From: Haemaphysalis longicornis
Lineage: Eukaryota; Arthropoda; Arachnida; Ixodida; Ixodidae
Direction: 5' to 3'
Length of the DNA: 64,000 nt
Assembly: GCA_013339765.2 (NCBI GenBank)
Contig: CM023449.1
Coordinates: 221,221,555-221,285,554 of the forward strand
Shown here: one piece after another, positions 11,745 through 23,215 of the stretch
Position numbering within the stretch: the stretch's first letter is position 1
How the letters are laid out: the number at the start of each line of letters is the position of its first letter
The notes under the pieces: generated by a model
Seen by the model: the letters and a program-made list of their open reading frames with translations, nothing else
What the model was told of the DNA's origin: nothing
The model's database searches: none
Program-made: the position numbers and the translations under genes

Positions 11745-11993
11745 TCAGAGGCCCAGCGCCACCACGAAGTCGGCGGCCGAGTTGCACTGCTGCAGGCGCC
11801 TCCGCCATCCGAGCAGCTCGGCGAACACGGATCGCTCGTTGCGCGCCCTGGGCTCGGGCACCTCGGAGCGAAGCTTGAGCACCACGCTGTCCATCACGGC
11901 GCCCAGCCACATCACGTTGCCGTAGAACTGCGGCGGGTCCCCGGCTCCTGACAGGCCGCTGCGTCGCCACGTGCATGGGTCATCAGCAGAGAT
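11745..11993 (-). CDS. Terminal exon of an unidentified minus-strand gene
   Basis: On the minus strand a good acceptor (GGGCAG before ATCTCTGCTG) opens an 82-residue frame in phase 0 that runs to a TGA. It begins ISADDPCTWRRSGLSG and contains a hydrophobic-helical stretch QFYGNVMWLGAVMDSVVLKL, followed by an Arg-rich segment and the end FVVALGL. Its phase fits the exon at 18,485-18,745, which fits the one at 20,359-20,484, giving about 211 joined codons. I do not recognise the family. It lacks the CPxGSPMN ending of M13 peptidases, so it is not a second copy of the gene at 53-61 kb. The GC-rich composition also gives open frames on other strands, so transcript support would matter. Confidence 0.5.
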   Translation of the reverse strand: MSADDPCTWRRSGLSGAGDPPQFYGNVMWLGAVMDSVVLKLRSEVPEPRARNERSVFAELLGWRRRLQQCNSAADFVVALGL

Positions 11994-13480
11994 CTGCCCT
12001 CGCATACCGTGTAGATATAGGGTTCAGTATGTCCCACCCCTAGAGTTTCACACTACTATAAATGTTTGAAACTCTATGCGTCCTGCCATATTCGGAGTGG
12101 AGGAGTTCTTAATTGCACCACCATTGCCGGCAATGGTGGTGCCCTCAGGCACGCTTGACAGTGGGGCTATTCGGTTAACAGTCCCGGACTTGCCGCAGAC
12201 TCTCAGAGGAGCAGTGATGCAGGTGTTCTCTGGCAAGGAAGGCAAAAACCCTATCGTCTCTCGCTGCCATTGCAGAGAAGGAACGGCATGCACGCTACAG
12301 CTGCTCGCACGGTGTGAACGGCCAGCTAACACCCACCTGCAGTTCGAGGCCGGGCTCCCGAAGGTACTGTCGTAATACGACGAGGTGTCGTCCTCTTTTT
12401 CATCTGTGCCGAAATGAGTGACAAAAAAATTGTTACAAAACGGAAGGCCTAGTATGCTGCAACTTGTCAGAAGTTAATTAATTAACGCATCAAATCACAG
12501 GGTGATGCCGATATCTAGGGTTGTTTGCAAGCGAAAGCCAGTTAACTGGCAAAAACCAAGGTTATTTCTTTTTTGAACTACTCAGAGAAAAGGCTGGATA
12601 GACGAAAAGCTCAATCTCAACAACATATCCCATTCGTGCCGTCAGTCCGCTATGGGCCCCCTATTGGCCTCGAGGACATACCGTGGCGCCACCTACGAGT
12701 GACGTCACTTGTAGGACGCCGAATCGTGTTGTCGTCTGCTACAACACATTTCCCGTGCGTATGCGGAAGCGTGTTTTCTTGTTGTGGCCACCGTCTCGCC
12801 CCCTCCTTGTGGATTGGATGCAAATTACCAAAAAAGTTGTCTGTAAACCGAATAATTCAGGCCAGCTATCAGCGACTCGCTTGTTCCCGGCGATACCGCC
12901 GCGTTTAAGGTAGTTGCTAACCATCGCGACCCACAGCTCTTACATATGCAGCCAGCTAAACGCCAAGGACGATGCAGCTGATGCCGAGAAAAGTACGCTG
13001 TAAATTCATTATGAAATACTTGTGACGGTACATGTGTGTGCAAGGAAACACCTTGTAACAGCGACGGAAACGCGTCGCTCACTTACGATCTCACCGCGCG
13101 AACTGCTCGTATTGCCTGGTAAATTAATGACTACGTGAGAACGGTGATCAGATTGCTTCGCCGCACATGCTTTTTAAAAGTATTGTTATGGTCTGCAGTT
13201 TGGCTTAATCAGTGCCTATTTACCCTACGATGTTTTATAGTCATGCCCGGATTTGAATAACGATCACTGCCGTAGCCTGTACTCTGCACGGATGATGTTT
13301 ACTTTTGGCGACAACTTGTCCGCAAATGTATGAACGGTATGAAACGCGAGTTTTTAACGCCTTCGAGCGGGTTTGTACAAGGCTATATTTAGTTTTCATT
13401 AGGTGCTCGACGTGGTCATTTATATATTGCAGCGTGTTTGTATGTTTACAGTGAGCCGGCCTTTCATCAAGCTCAAATTT
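11994..13480. other. No gene seen; contains a 28 bp palindrome
   Basis: The short open frames at 12,048-12,375 and 12,573-13,082 have no recognisable domains and look like transposon or intron sequence of the unidentified minus-strand gene. Confidence 0.35.
12115..12142. repeat. Perfect 28 bp palindrome
   Basis: GCACCACCATTGCC followed directly by its reverse complement with no spacer. Confidence 0.9.
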
Positions 13481-13489
13481 CGAAACTCA

Positions 13490-14640
13490 CGACTGCTCAC
13501 AGAAGGCGAGGACTGCGTATGAGGCGAAACCGTCGTTAATGATTTCGGGTAATGGGAGATTTAGAATAGGAGAACCGAGCGTTGGGGGCCCCCAAGGAGC
13601 TAAAGGAACCCAAACGCAACACGCGCGTGCGCGACGGGAGGGCCTTCCCCAACAGCCCGCAGCCGGCTTCGGATGCACGTAATCGGATGTTGGGAACTTT
13701 AGGCTTGGCGTCGCAGCAGATATTTAATCGCCGTTAGAGTTGCGAGTGACAGTCCCTAACCTACGTTCATCACCGCGCTGGGAAACTCTGTGAGCGCGGT
13801 GATTTCCGTTGAAGCGCATCGACGATCAAGATACCTGCACGGCCTCGTCCGATTCTTACCCGCAAGCATAGCCATCCTTCGACCGCTCACCGCACCGTGC
13901 GTGAACGGGCGGCGCTGCCGGGACCGACCTCCGCAGCCGGTCGGCGTAAATCGCGGCAGATATTTGAGCATCGCTTTGAAAACCACAGCTGATGACACTA
14001 CCTATCAGAATTTTCCATCACACTAACATCCACTTTCACCAATCTGGAACCTATTTTCCACGACTTGTGTGATTTTAAAAAGCGGCGACAAGTTGTTGCT
14101 GCCGCGATCTGCGTCGGTTCGAGCCGCACCGTCGGCCGTGCGGGCAGGCACGGCGGGTGCGTGTGCTTCTGCGAGCAGTTAACGCTTCACGATTTCCTGC
14201 TTTAAACATTTCTTGCAAACAAGGGAAATCTAGAAGCTTAACTCGGCGATCGTCATAGTCCACCTTGTTGATCGGGGAAACAAGCCGCTGATTACGCTTC
14301 GGTCGCATACGTAATACACCACCACGCTCATGGTGTTTGCGGATAATCAACCACAGTTGATACGGTTATGAAGTCCCCATGAGGCGGAACTGGCGGAACT
14401 GCTCTTGACGCACTGAGAATTAACTTCAAACTAAGGAAATTAACACGAAAATACTTTAGAACGCGCTTCCTAAGCGAAGTGTCCCGCGCTGCTAACCAAC
14501 TACGCAGCAAGATAGGAACGGTGATCGCGGTGATCCTACAAGTGACGTAAAAACGATCGCAGCGCCGGCCTCTCCAGTGGTGGGCCTCGCGGCCAATACT
14601 CGAGCTTGACGGGGGCGGGTTGAGTTAACGGGGTGTGTAC
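13490..14640 (-). mobile_element. Inverted, diverged relative of the element at 14,905-15,951
   Basis: Several blocks match the next element in reverse complement. GCGGCGACAAGTTGTTGCTGCC here corresponds to the AGCAACAGCTTGTCGCCGC block near 15,480. The GAAAGTGGATGTTAGT block and the block around 13,690-13,730 are matched at 15,540-15,660. The terminal inverted repeats are not intact here. The two copies lie in opposite orientation about 260 bp apart. Confidence 0.6.
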
Positions 14641-14904
14641 AAGCGACTTCGATCTCCCGCGTATACGAATTCCATCCAAACAAAGACTGGAGGTGAGAGG
14701 TGGGCAGGTGCAGACCGGAGGTCTTGCGAGGTGACCTATTCAGCTTCCCACGGTCCGTCGGCTCAGCCCGACGAATGGGCCGAACGGATCGAACGGACTC
14801 TCCCCGTCGGCCTTTCGACTTAACCCCTCCGCTTATACATAGGTGAGTTGAGTCGACAAACCTGTTTGTCTCAACGGAACCCTCCCTCGTCGAGTACGTG
14901 TATT

Positions 14905-15951
14905 ACCCTAGTTACACGGGCGCAGTTAACCACGGTTAAGCAAACCGCGGTTAGACAAACCGCAGTTTGCTGCGTTACACGACAGACGAAACTGCGGTCA
15001 GCCCGCTAACCATAGTTAACGCAAACTGAGCTTGGCCACCTCAGTTCGGTCACCTAACCGCAGTTGCCGCAGCCGCAGTGTTCAAAATCGCACAAGTCAG
15101 TTCGGACGCAAGTGGCGGCACATCAGCGGAGGCGAAAAAAAGGCACCTGGCGTTCGAACGAGACGAAGGCCCTCAAATAGCGGGCGCCCCAAAGCTGCCC
15201 CCAAGAGGCGCTTGCGTTCTTTGCGTCGCTCTCCCAGTCCGCGCGACTGTCCGTGAGCAGCGGCTCGTTTCCCGAACCACCCGATCAACTACAACAAAAG
15301 CCGTGCTAAAATTTCAAATTCCGCGCGTCGTTCACCAAAAAATGGATAAACAAGGCAATCATGAAGCGTTTTCTGCACTCGGAAACGATCCGCGCGCACG
15401 TCGGCCGTGCCTGCAAACACGCCGGCGCGCCTGCCCGTACAGCACTGGAAGCGGCTCGTACCGGCCCAGACCACGGCAGCAACAGCTTGTCGCCGCTCTT
15501 CGCAGTCAATCTGATCACGGAAAAAAAACTTCCGAATGTGAGAAAGTGGATGTTAGTATGGTGAAAAATTGTGCTATGTATTGTAATTCGCACTTGTAGT
15601 GATAGCGGCGGTCAAATATCTACCGCGATGCTAAGCCTTAAGTTCCCAACACCGAGAAAACCAAGATGGTTGCGAGCTGTTGGGGAAGCCCCCCGCTGCC
15701 GCGCTCGAATGCGTCGCGTTCGGGTCTGAATTAACGATATTTCCTTTTGTCTACACTGCTTCTCTTGTTTTTTATCGCGAGGTAAAAAGTTTGTTAATAT
15801 ATTTTTGTCACGTTCACAACCAAGTGACCGCTGTCGACACACTTGGAATTTCGCGTGTAACAGCCAAAACCGCAGTTTGCGATAACCGCGGTTAAAGTTT
15901 AGTAATTGCGGTTAAACGTAACTGCGGTTACTTCCGCCGTGTAACTAGGGT
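14905..15951. mobile_element. DNA transposon-like element with 15 bp perfect terminal inverted repeats
   Basis: The ends are ACCCTAGTTACACGG (14,905-14,919) and CCGTGTAACTAGGGT (15,937-15,951). Both subterminal regions are packed with variants of AACCGCGGTTA and AACCGCAGTT in both orientations, as in transposase-binding arrays. A 173-codon open frame at 15,078-15,599 has no recognisable catalytic motif, so the element is probably non-autonomous. A clean target duplication was not found. Confidence 0.8.
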
Positions 15952-16009
15952 ATATGTGAGGCTACGGAGGAGTATATAAACTCCTTTACGTTTAGTTTAC
16001 AGACTAGGT

Positions 16010-16517
16010 AAAAAGTGTTTGATTCCGTACAAAACGCTGCAGTGACGGAAGCATTGAGATATCGGGGAGAGAAGACGTACGGACCATATATACAGGAAAT
16101 GTATGGGTCACTACAGCCATTCATAAGAAGAGTGGAAAGTTTCCCAATAATGGGAAGGTGTCAGACAAGGCGACACCATCTTGATAAAATTACTTTCGGC
16201 ATATCTAGAGGTGATTGCGGGAGCTTGATTGAAAAAGGTCGGGGATACAAGTAGAACAGAATGTTTGAGCCGCTTGATATTTGCGGATGACATAGCATCG
16301 TTCAATGTGTCAGGAGACTACCTGCGAGGAATGCTTTAAGAACTGTACTTGGAAACTTTAGTCACATGGGGTTAAATATAAATATAAAGAAAAGTGAACG
16401 TAATTTTAAGTATGATGCAGAAAGCACCCCATTCAGCTTTGGTAATGACGTATTCGAAAAGGTGGAATAATATACTTTGGGCAAGTCGTCGGTGAGGATT
16501 TAAACTACGAGAGGGAT
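16010..16517 (+). pseudogene. RTE-like LINE reverse transcriptase fragment, upstream part
   Basis: Plus-strand frames spell degenerate reverse transcriptase: FDSVQNAAVTEALRY (the AFDSV block), GISRGDCGS (degraded GVRQGDTIS), LRMTS (the degraded F-ADD region) and HMGLNINIKKSE (the GLKMNMSKTK block). Stops and frameshifts break it. At 16,518 it is interrupted by two palindromes and another LINE 3' end; the same type of element resumes after about 17,041. Confidence 0.7.
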
Positions 16518-16570
16518 ATCAGGTGTAGTATTACTACACCTGATGTGGTTGTGCGCGCGCACAACCACAT
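16518..16570. repeat. Two abutting perfect palindromes
   Basis: ATCAGGTGTAGTA, a T, and its reverse complement occupy 16,518-16,544. ATGTGGTTGTGCGC and its reverse complement occupy 16,543-16,570, sharing AT with the first. They sit exactly between the RTE-like fragment and the inserted LINE 3' end. Confidence 0.95.
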
Positions 16571-17040
16571 ACCAAAACTCCTTTTTTCCCCGTACAATAG
16601 GCGATTGGAACCTGCTGCCTCCTGAACTAATCGAAGTTGCTTCTGATGTGACGTTCCCCACTGCCCTTCAAGAATATATTTATGGATAAAAATGTACTCG
16701 CCATTTGAAACTTTCTTTGATATTTCTGCTTTGCAATGTTAGCCAGCGTGCTGTGTAAATGAATGTATCTGGTTACCTGGCCGATACTTGTTTTTAGTGC
16801 TGTCTCATGTGCTCCCTCAGAATGTACCACATGTGTGATTAGTATTGTACTCACCGTTTGCAGTGTCTAGCTTACTAACGCAAACCTTGTATGTTTTCTT
16901 ACAATTGTTTTTTTTTTCTTCTTTCTTCAACCTTTCAAAGAGTGTGCAATGTTGTATTTTATATCGATTATTTGTCCCCCCTACTATAATGGCCAACGGG
17001 CGAAGTAGGTATGCAAATAAATAAATAAATAAATAAAATA
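16571..17040 (+). mobile_element. 5'-truncated LINE 3' end, CR1/L2-like
   Basis: The first frame reads FSRTIGDWNLLPPELIE and ends in a stop near 16,689, the RT-xx-WN-LP tail found at the C-terminus of many CR1/L2-group LINE polyproteins. An untranslated stretch follows and ends in an (AAATA)n tract at about 17,014-17,042. It is inserted in the RTE-like fragment. Confidence 0.65.
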
Positions 17041-18205
17041 AATACTATGTGCTGGGGCGTATTTGGCAAGCGCCCGGAAGTAATGGATGACAGGACACCC
17101 CTGTCACTGGGAAAGAAGGTTATGCAACCCATGTTTGCTCTCGGTGATTGCTTAACTATTAAACACCTCAAGGAAAAGGAACTTATGGCGGCCCAATGAA
17201 CACAGGTAAGAAGAACGATAGTGTATAACGCTTAGCGACAGTAAACGAGTGCCTTAATTGGGTTAGAGAGCCAACTCCGGTGGAAGACATCATGGTTTAA
17301 TTTAAATAAAGCGTAGTTGAGCTGGACCTGTAATGTGAATAACCGACAGCCGGTGGATTACAAGGGTAGAGAGAGAGAGAGAGAAACTCTTAAGAAGAAA
17401 ATGCAGAGTGGTTTGCCAACATGCGTTCGTGGACACTCCGCTTTGCAGGAAGGGGAATGGAAAAAAAAGATAGAAAATTACCTAAAAAGAAGAGTTGTAG
17501 AAAAAAGGAGCAAAAGAAAAGAGATACCGTCATATGCACAGGGGCTTTGGGTATAGCGTAGACTGTCCGCACTAAGGGGGCTATAATATCTCAGCAACGG
17601 AAATATCTTCAAGGTAGTTAAATAACGCATCCAGGACTGTCCGTTGAGACGAGGGAGACTGCCATGGTCCAAGTATTTGGCTTAGGGTAACCGGTGTCCA
17701 GGGGGGCGGAGACATTCCTATCCTGCTGTAAACGGCTCCTGGCGTCGGTGTAGGCGAAGCACTCTAGGAGTACATATTCGACGGTTTCGGGGGAGCAACA
17801 GTTGTCGCATTATGGGCTCGGACTCTGGCTTTAGGCATTAGTAAACGCCGCATTTAGTCGCAGTCTATGGAACAGCGTTTCAAGTCGGTGAGGCAGTCGT
17901 TCTGGCATCCTCAGTCTCATGGGTGGGACAATAGAGGATAGAGCATCGTGGCGATGCTCCGGAAGCGACCATAAGCGGTTTCCTTCTGCCAGAGCTAGTG
18001 CACTTGCCCAGACAAGGGACTATAGAAGTAGGAGAAGAACAATATAACTTGATGGAATGATGAAACAAGGGAATTTGGAGGCAAAGAATGGATTCGAACA
18101 GCGCAGGATAAGAGCAGTTGGGAGTCTACGGAAGAGGCATTCATCCTGCAGTGGACTTAAATAGGCAGCTTCTGCTGCTGCTGCTGATGATGATGATGAT
18201 GACCA
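17041..18205 (+). pseudogene. RTE-like LINE fragment, downstream part with microsatellite tail
   Basis: Degenerate plus-strand sequence around 17,320-17,360 and 18,045-18,160 (WNDETREFGGKEWIRT, then EAFILQWT and stop) matches the end of the common tick RTE-type element. The 3' end is a (CTG)n(ATG)n tail at 18,176-18,203, as expected for RTE LINEs. A GA-rich block from 17,365 to about 18,020 is a further insertion. Confidence 0.65.
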
Positions 18206-18484
18206 TATCTCCCGTCAACGCATTAATCTTGCTCCTATACTGTTTCTACATTTGAGATGGAGCGCTCCTCTGGGGCTCTTCATCGCAATTTAATTCCGAT
18301 TCTGCTTTTAAGTACGAAAGTTTTAAAGCTTGGTCGGGGTTTGGGAGTACAATCCTTGTCGAATAGCCCCAATATCCTTAGTGGACTGATGGTCAATGGT
18401 GGTGATAATGGCGATATAGCGACATGCAATGACGTTTATGGAGGGACAAAATGTCGCTATTTTACGATGGAAGCGCGGTTTTAC
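18206..18484. other. No gene seen
   Basis: Intron-like sequence downstream of the exon at 18,485-18,745. Confidence 0.35.
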
Positions 18485-18745
18485 GCAAAGAGACGTGCCT
18501 GGCGCCTCGTCGCCGCGGAAGGCGAAGGACAGGCATCCGGCGACATGCGACTTGAGACCCGCGCAGTCGACGGACAGGGGCGGCCTGCCGGGGATGCGGT
18601 ACTCGAGCGTGGCGGCGTCCGTGGCGAGCACGAGCAGCTTGTCCGAGTCCACGCTCAGGATTCGCAGGCCCACGGCCCGCTCGGCCACCGCCAGGCAGCA
18701 CGAGGCCTGCTGCACTAGGCTGCGGCCCTGCACCGCGCTGCGCAG
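18485..18745 (-). CDS. Internal exon of an unidentified minus-strand gene
   Basis: The acceptor CCCGCAG precedes LRSAVQGRSLVQQASCCLAV, and the donor TTTGC then GTAAAA closes an 87-codon exon in phase 0 at both ends. The segment LRILSVDSDKLLVLATDAAT looks like alternating beta strands and is followed by a Cys-containing stretch ending GTSLC. The phase joins to exons at 20,359-20,484 and 11,745-11,993. The donor is only moderate. A second open frame covers the same GC-rich bases but is low-complexity. The family is not recognised. Confidence 0.5.
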
Positions 18746-20358
18746 CTGCGGGAAACGCGTGGATGCTGAAGGAGCGCATGGGACGATCGGTACTCGTGAA
18801 AAGTTTAAAGACGCGGCTAAGCCTTGAGAGGTGTGGGAGGCCGCGCCAAATGAAAATTAACAAGGATGTACGCAGGCATGGGTGTCGGCAGGGGGGTGCA
18901 AAAGAGGCACGTGCCCCCCCCCTCCTCCCACCAAGCCACATCAGCACAATTGCCCCTTCCCCCTCCCTCACCATCTCCCCCCACAATGCAACGGGTATGC
19001 TCCCCTGAAGACAAAATCCTACCGACGCTCATGTACGCAGGTACTAGTTTTTCAGGGACGATGGCCTAAACGCGAAAATGTTTCTCTGTGTCAGCTGAAT
19101 GAGCCAGAAATATTCGAGGTGTTTTTGCAATTAAGCTCGCTAGTGGGTAATTGAGTATGTTACAATGGGAAAGTCTCTTGTTACCCACAAACAATGACCA
19201 ATCAGTAGATCACATGACGTTGATTGTTTTACAGAGACCATACAGCAACCTTACAGCAACCTCTCTAGGCATTCTCGACGCTTCCAGGGAATCGGTGGCA
19301 TTGCCCTCTCTGTCCAGGTGTCTTACCCTGCTATTCTGAGTCCTTTCTCCACTCGAGCCTCCAGTGGAGGAGAGCATTGAGATCGATTTCCCCTTGCATA
19401 GGCATTGCCGGAACCCTCTCCTCAGCCGAGTGGAGGGAACAAATGGAGTGGAGGAGGGACTCAGAATACGGCCCTTAGTCTATGGAACGCGCGAGTTCCC
19501 TTAGAATTCCTCTCTCTCGTCAGAAATCCTTCTGGAGGCCGCTCCGTTTACCGGCAGTGATCGGGCCCAAATTCTTTAATGTTCGTGGTAGTACAATTGC
19601 GAATCATAGGAGACCTTATGAACTCCCAGGCACTCTAACTACAAGTGGTCACGATCTTAACTGGGCCTTCTCGCGGGATCAAGAACAACTTGTATCGCTG
19701 TCCGTCTAATTAAAAGTTGAACAGGGCAAATTCTTAGAGGCTCATCAGTATCAAGTTTGCCTTTTTACAATTTCGTATATGCCATGAACGTACCAGAACA
19801 GTTGTCCAGCGAGTTTGAGCTTAGTTGATTCAAAGATTCAAGCCGACAAAGCTGGTACACGCGAAGTCGGTCACACGAACACGCATACTCATTGACGCGG
19901 CAGCAACCCCTTCCGCTAAATCAGGGGTCGGCAACCTGCGGTGCTTGGGACAACGTCAGAACTACCCCTTGTCACTTCGTCACTGCTCTGGTCGACATGG
20001 CAGCACTGACCTCAAATGGGGTTAGACAGGAACAAAAAAAGATAACATCTGCACTTCCTTTCTTTGCACAGATCCAGAAAAAGGGATCAAACTTCGAATT
20101 TCAGGAAAACATCAAAATAAACATGCTTTATAATCCAGTTTTGTACATTATCCTAAATTCGCCGATTTTTCTCTTCTGTAAAACGTCCCTCCCCCCTGAT
20201 TTGCCTTCCGGCCCCCTCCGCGTCGGCTTCATAGATTTCGACCCTCCGCCTCAAATGGTTACCTACTGCTGCGCTAAATGAAAGGTGGGTTAGCTAGATG
20301 ACGGTGACGTTTGAGCAACAAACGCAGGCCGCTTAAGCGCCGCTTGCAAGAGACTCAC
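18746..20358. other. Intron or repeat sequence
   Basis: It contains a C-rich low-complexity block at 18,900-18,990 and a foldback at 19,333-19,467. No supported coding sequence. Confidence 0.4.
19333..19467. repeat. 135 bp foldback (MITE-like) element
   Basis: ATTCTGAGTCC..CTCCACTC at the left pairs with GAGTGGAGG..GGACTCAGAAT at the right, arms of about 22 bp with a mismatch or two around a loop of about 90 bp. Confidence 0.75.
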
Positions 20359-20484
20359 CATTATTCGGGACAGCGGCTTTCCAGCGTAGCCCAGCTCGAA
20401 AACCACGAAATGCCGAGTCAGGCAGCACTGGTTTGTGCCTGGGAAGAACCGGTTGGCAATCAGTGGGTGCTCTGTGCATGCTGT
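20359..20484 (-). CDS. Internal exon of an unidentified minus-strand gene
   Basis: The acceptor CTACAG and the strong donor ATG-GTGAGT bound a 42-codon exon in phase 0 at both ends. The translation includes PLIANRFFPGTNQCC and FVVFELGYAGKPLSRIM. FELGYAGKPLS could be read as a very distant echo of the M13 'YGxxGxxI' block, but no further similarity supports that. An alternative phase is also open through the exon, so the frame is inferred from compatibility with the exon at 18,485-18,745. Confidence 0.5.
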
Positions 20485-20762
20485 CTGTAGAAGTGCACGC
20501 GAAATAGAGATACACAGGGGCTGCAAACAATGTAGTCATGCGAGAAGGAGAGGTGGGGAAGGAGGGAAATTATGATGGAGAAGGTGGGCAACGTTGAGAT
20601 ATTTCTTTTGCACAGCAGCCAATGAAAACGATCCTAAAAGCCATTCGAGTGGGTAAGTGGGTATGATTAGTGGACTTTATTCGCTTTACTCAATCGTAAT
20701 TCGGACATTTCGTTCGGGGGTAAAATGTAGGAGTGTTGCAAGCTGGGCTAGTTGGAATTGAG

Positions 20763-20869
20763 ACATTCTTGGATAAAACCAGCGCGAATTCAGACGAACA
20801 CAGCAGCTGTCCTTGTGGTTACTTCCTTCTGTATTCGTCTGAATTCGCGCTGGTTTTATACAAGAATGT
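20763..20869. repeat. Foldback with 41 bp arms
   Basis: ACATTCTTGGATAAAACCAG (start of the left arm, 20,763-20,803) pairs with the arm at 20,829-20,869 with two mismatches in 41. The loop is 25 bp. Such a young, long hairpin is probably a foldback DNA element. Confidence 0.9.
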
Positions 20870-21805
20870 AAAATGTATTTCCATACACTTAAGCAATAAA
20901 AACAGCACACATCGTCAGATACATGAAAAAAAGCTTAGAGCAGCGGGCTTGGAGACATTCGTCACGGAAAATTATGCGATTAGGTATTGCCATTCTAATT
21001 CGAGCGTATGACGGCTTACCAACCACCTGAGGCACTCCGAGTTCCCGTGTGTAATTAACAACGAAATAATCTATTCGAGCACCTCCTTCAGACAAATGAA
21101 AATCACTATACGCGATGCAGTGGTTATTTTCTTTGCCAAGGCAAGACAAAGAACCCTGAGAAGCTCCGGCCGGGTAACCTTAAAGCAGTTGGTGGATGAT
21201 AAGATAATGTGTTTACTGCACAACGTTTTACCAATAAGGCGCCGGCAGTCCTAGATCATGGCTGACGCACGAGCCACAGAGAAAGACTCTTTCTTCCTAG
21301 CCATATCTAAGGACAACGTGGTACCTCTTCGATTTAGCAGTCCTATAATTATTCCTTCGATGGCGTCCTTCAGTCTGGACGCGCCACAACAAAACAATAG
21401 AAGAATACAATACAACAGTACAAGAATACAACCTAATAATCCAAGACGTGGTGTCCATCCCCGTTGGGCGTTCATTGCGGCTATCGGGTGGGCTAAAAGG
21501 AAATTGGCGCTCACGCTTTGAACATCATTACTCTAACATCCATTACATCGACATCGTTCGTATTGAATGACGTGATCACACGAACGGTCACGTGACCGCT
21601 TGCACTGGTGCCACTTTGGTGGCACTGGGCCGCATGTGCCGTCCGGACTGGGATAATTGGGCCTTCGGTACCAATGCAGTTTTTCGCTGGCATCGGGGAG
21701 AGGGGAGGAGAGACAGGCTGGTGTAGCCGAGAAATACAAGTGATAATTGAACGCCATAGAAAAGGTAACTGTAGTCAGCACAGACAGGTTGGGGTAGGAT
21801 TGGTC
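20870..21805. other. No gene seen
   Basis: The overlapping frames at 21,251-21,521 on both strands show no domain. No splice-consistent exon found. Confidence 0.35.
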
Positions 21806-22921
21806 TTAAAGGAGCCATGAAGAGAAAACACAAGTTTGGTTCATTCAAAAGATTGTCTCGTTAGAATCATACTGACACCACTTTTAACGTAAACTTCGCT
21901 CAAATAAGCTACATAATTAGGAAAAACGGGAATGGTCATGCGACCCACCAGCTCATTTCCCGCAACAGAACCTATGATGTCACATGAGCTAAGCTCTGCG
22001 ATTGGCGGAGGCTGGCAGAAGCAGACGCAAATTAGGTAGAGCTTACAAACTAGACGAACGAGCGATTTGCGCTTAAATTTAGGGCACATTCTTTACAAAG
22101 CAATAAGAATGATGGGACAAACAGTGGAAGTTACGAAAGCACATGTAAACATAGAAGTACTGATGCGTTCTGCTGTTCGTACTGCGCACAGCATGCTTGG
22201 TTTAGCTGCACAGCACTACGGGGCTTGGGTTGTCTCAGACGACACTGCCGATTGACGCAAGCAACGGTGTCTTACGTGACCCCATTTGTCGAGCGAGCAC
22301 TGTTTCAGGGAACGAATATTTTCTCCCAGAACAAAAAACAAGCCAGGTTTAAATGCGGGCAAAAACAAACCAAACGCTTGCCACGGTATGGTGGCGCCAT
22401 CTAGGTTACGGAACGTAAAGAAACGCGGGAACAAACCAACACCGCTGTACAGGGTGGAGACAACCTTTGAACGGTCCCGAGCCGCCGCAATTGGGCCAAC
22501 AGGCTCAACGCGTTATTCTTTTCGTTCCCACGAGACCTAGCAACGCGAAACAGACAATATGATTCAAACTTCTTCAGTAAACCGCGTTGCGGCGATAATT
22601 TTAGCGCGGTTTTGACACAATGACTTGCTTCGGCGGCGAGCGAGCAACCGAAAATGGCAGCGCCAGCGTATACGTGTCTCTACCCTGTACGGCGGATGCG
22701 TGAATGAAGGTATTCTAGGCTGCAGAGCGGTCGGTTCCTGTGATGTCATTTGGGACCACGAAAACGCACGATTGAGCGGGAAAATCAAAATTTTAACCTA
22801 AATTGTTTAATTTCTCAGTGAATAAAGCACCGTTTGTATCCGGACAAGCGCTGGGGGCACTATAAAACACGAAATCTTTCGAATAAAACCAACTTGCATT
22901 TTCTTTTCATGGTTCCTTTAA
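21806..22921. mobile_element. TTAA-type MITE, family 2, long copy
   Basis: It begins TTAAAGGAGCCATGAAGAGA and ends TCTTTTCATGGTTCCTTTAA, inverted ends of about 20 bp with flanking TTAA. The ends match the shorter elements at 29,881-30,394 and 55,279-55,791. The interior is about 600 bp longer than theirs, so it may hold a nested insertion. Confidence 0.75.
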
Positions 22922-22969
22922 AATATGACGATAACAGAGGGAGGGGCACAAGCCTGGCACAGCAACTAC

Positions 22970-23215
22970 ATCGACGACAACGATCAAAATTACGACAAGG
23001 ACGACAAAACTACGACGACGACAACGAAGGCAACAATGACGACGACAACAGGAATTTTCAGGAATTCGACATAATTAATGTACTTCGCACAACACCGCCA
23101 ACAAAGACGTACAGCGAAGACAATAAGGACAACAACAAAAACAACAACGACGACGACGAAGACAGCAACGACAACAACGTACAACACAACAATAACAACG
23201 ACGGCAAAAACTACT
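22970..23215. repeat. Compound (GAC/AAC)n microsatellite
   Basis: About 245 bp of GAC, GAA and AAC triplets. The resulting Asp/Asn-rich or Thr-rich open frames on the plus strand and the Val-rich one on the minus strand are artefacts of the repeat. Confidence 0.85.

Noticed and set aside
18462..18986. 174-codon Ala/Arg/Gly-rich minus-strand frame
   Set aside because: It is the out-of-frame shadow of the exon at 18,485-18,745 and is low-complexity.
20359..20484. Reading the FELGYAGKPLS exon as a second degenerate M13 peptidase
   Set aside because: Downstream phase-linked exons lack the LPG..Y..EQ.FF and CPxGSPMN blocks, and one short resemblance is not enough.
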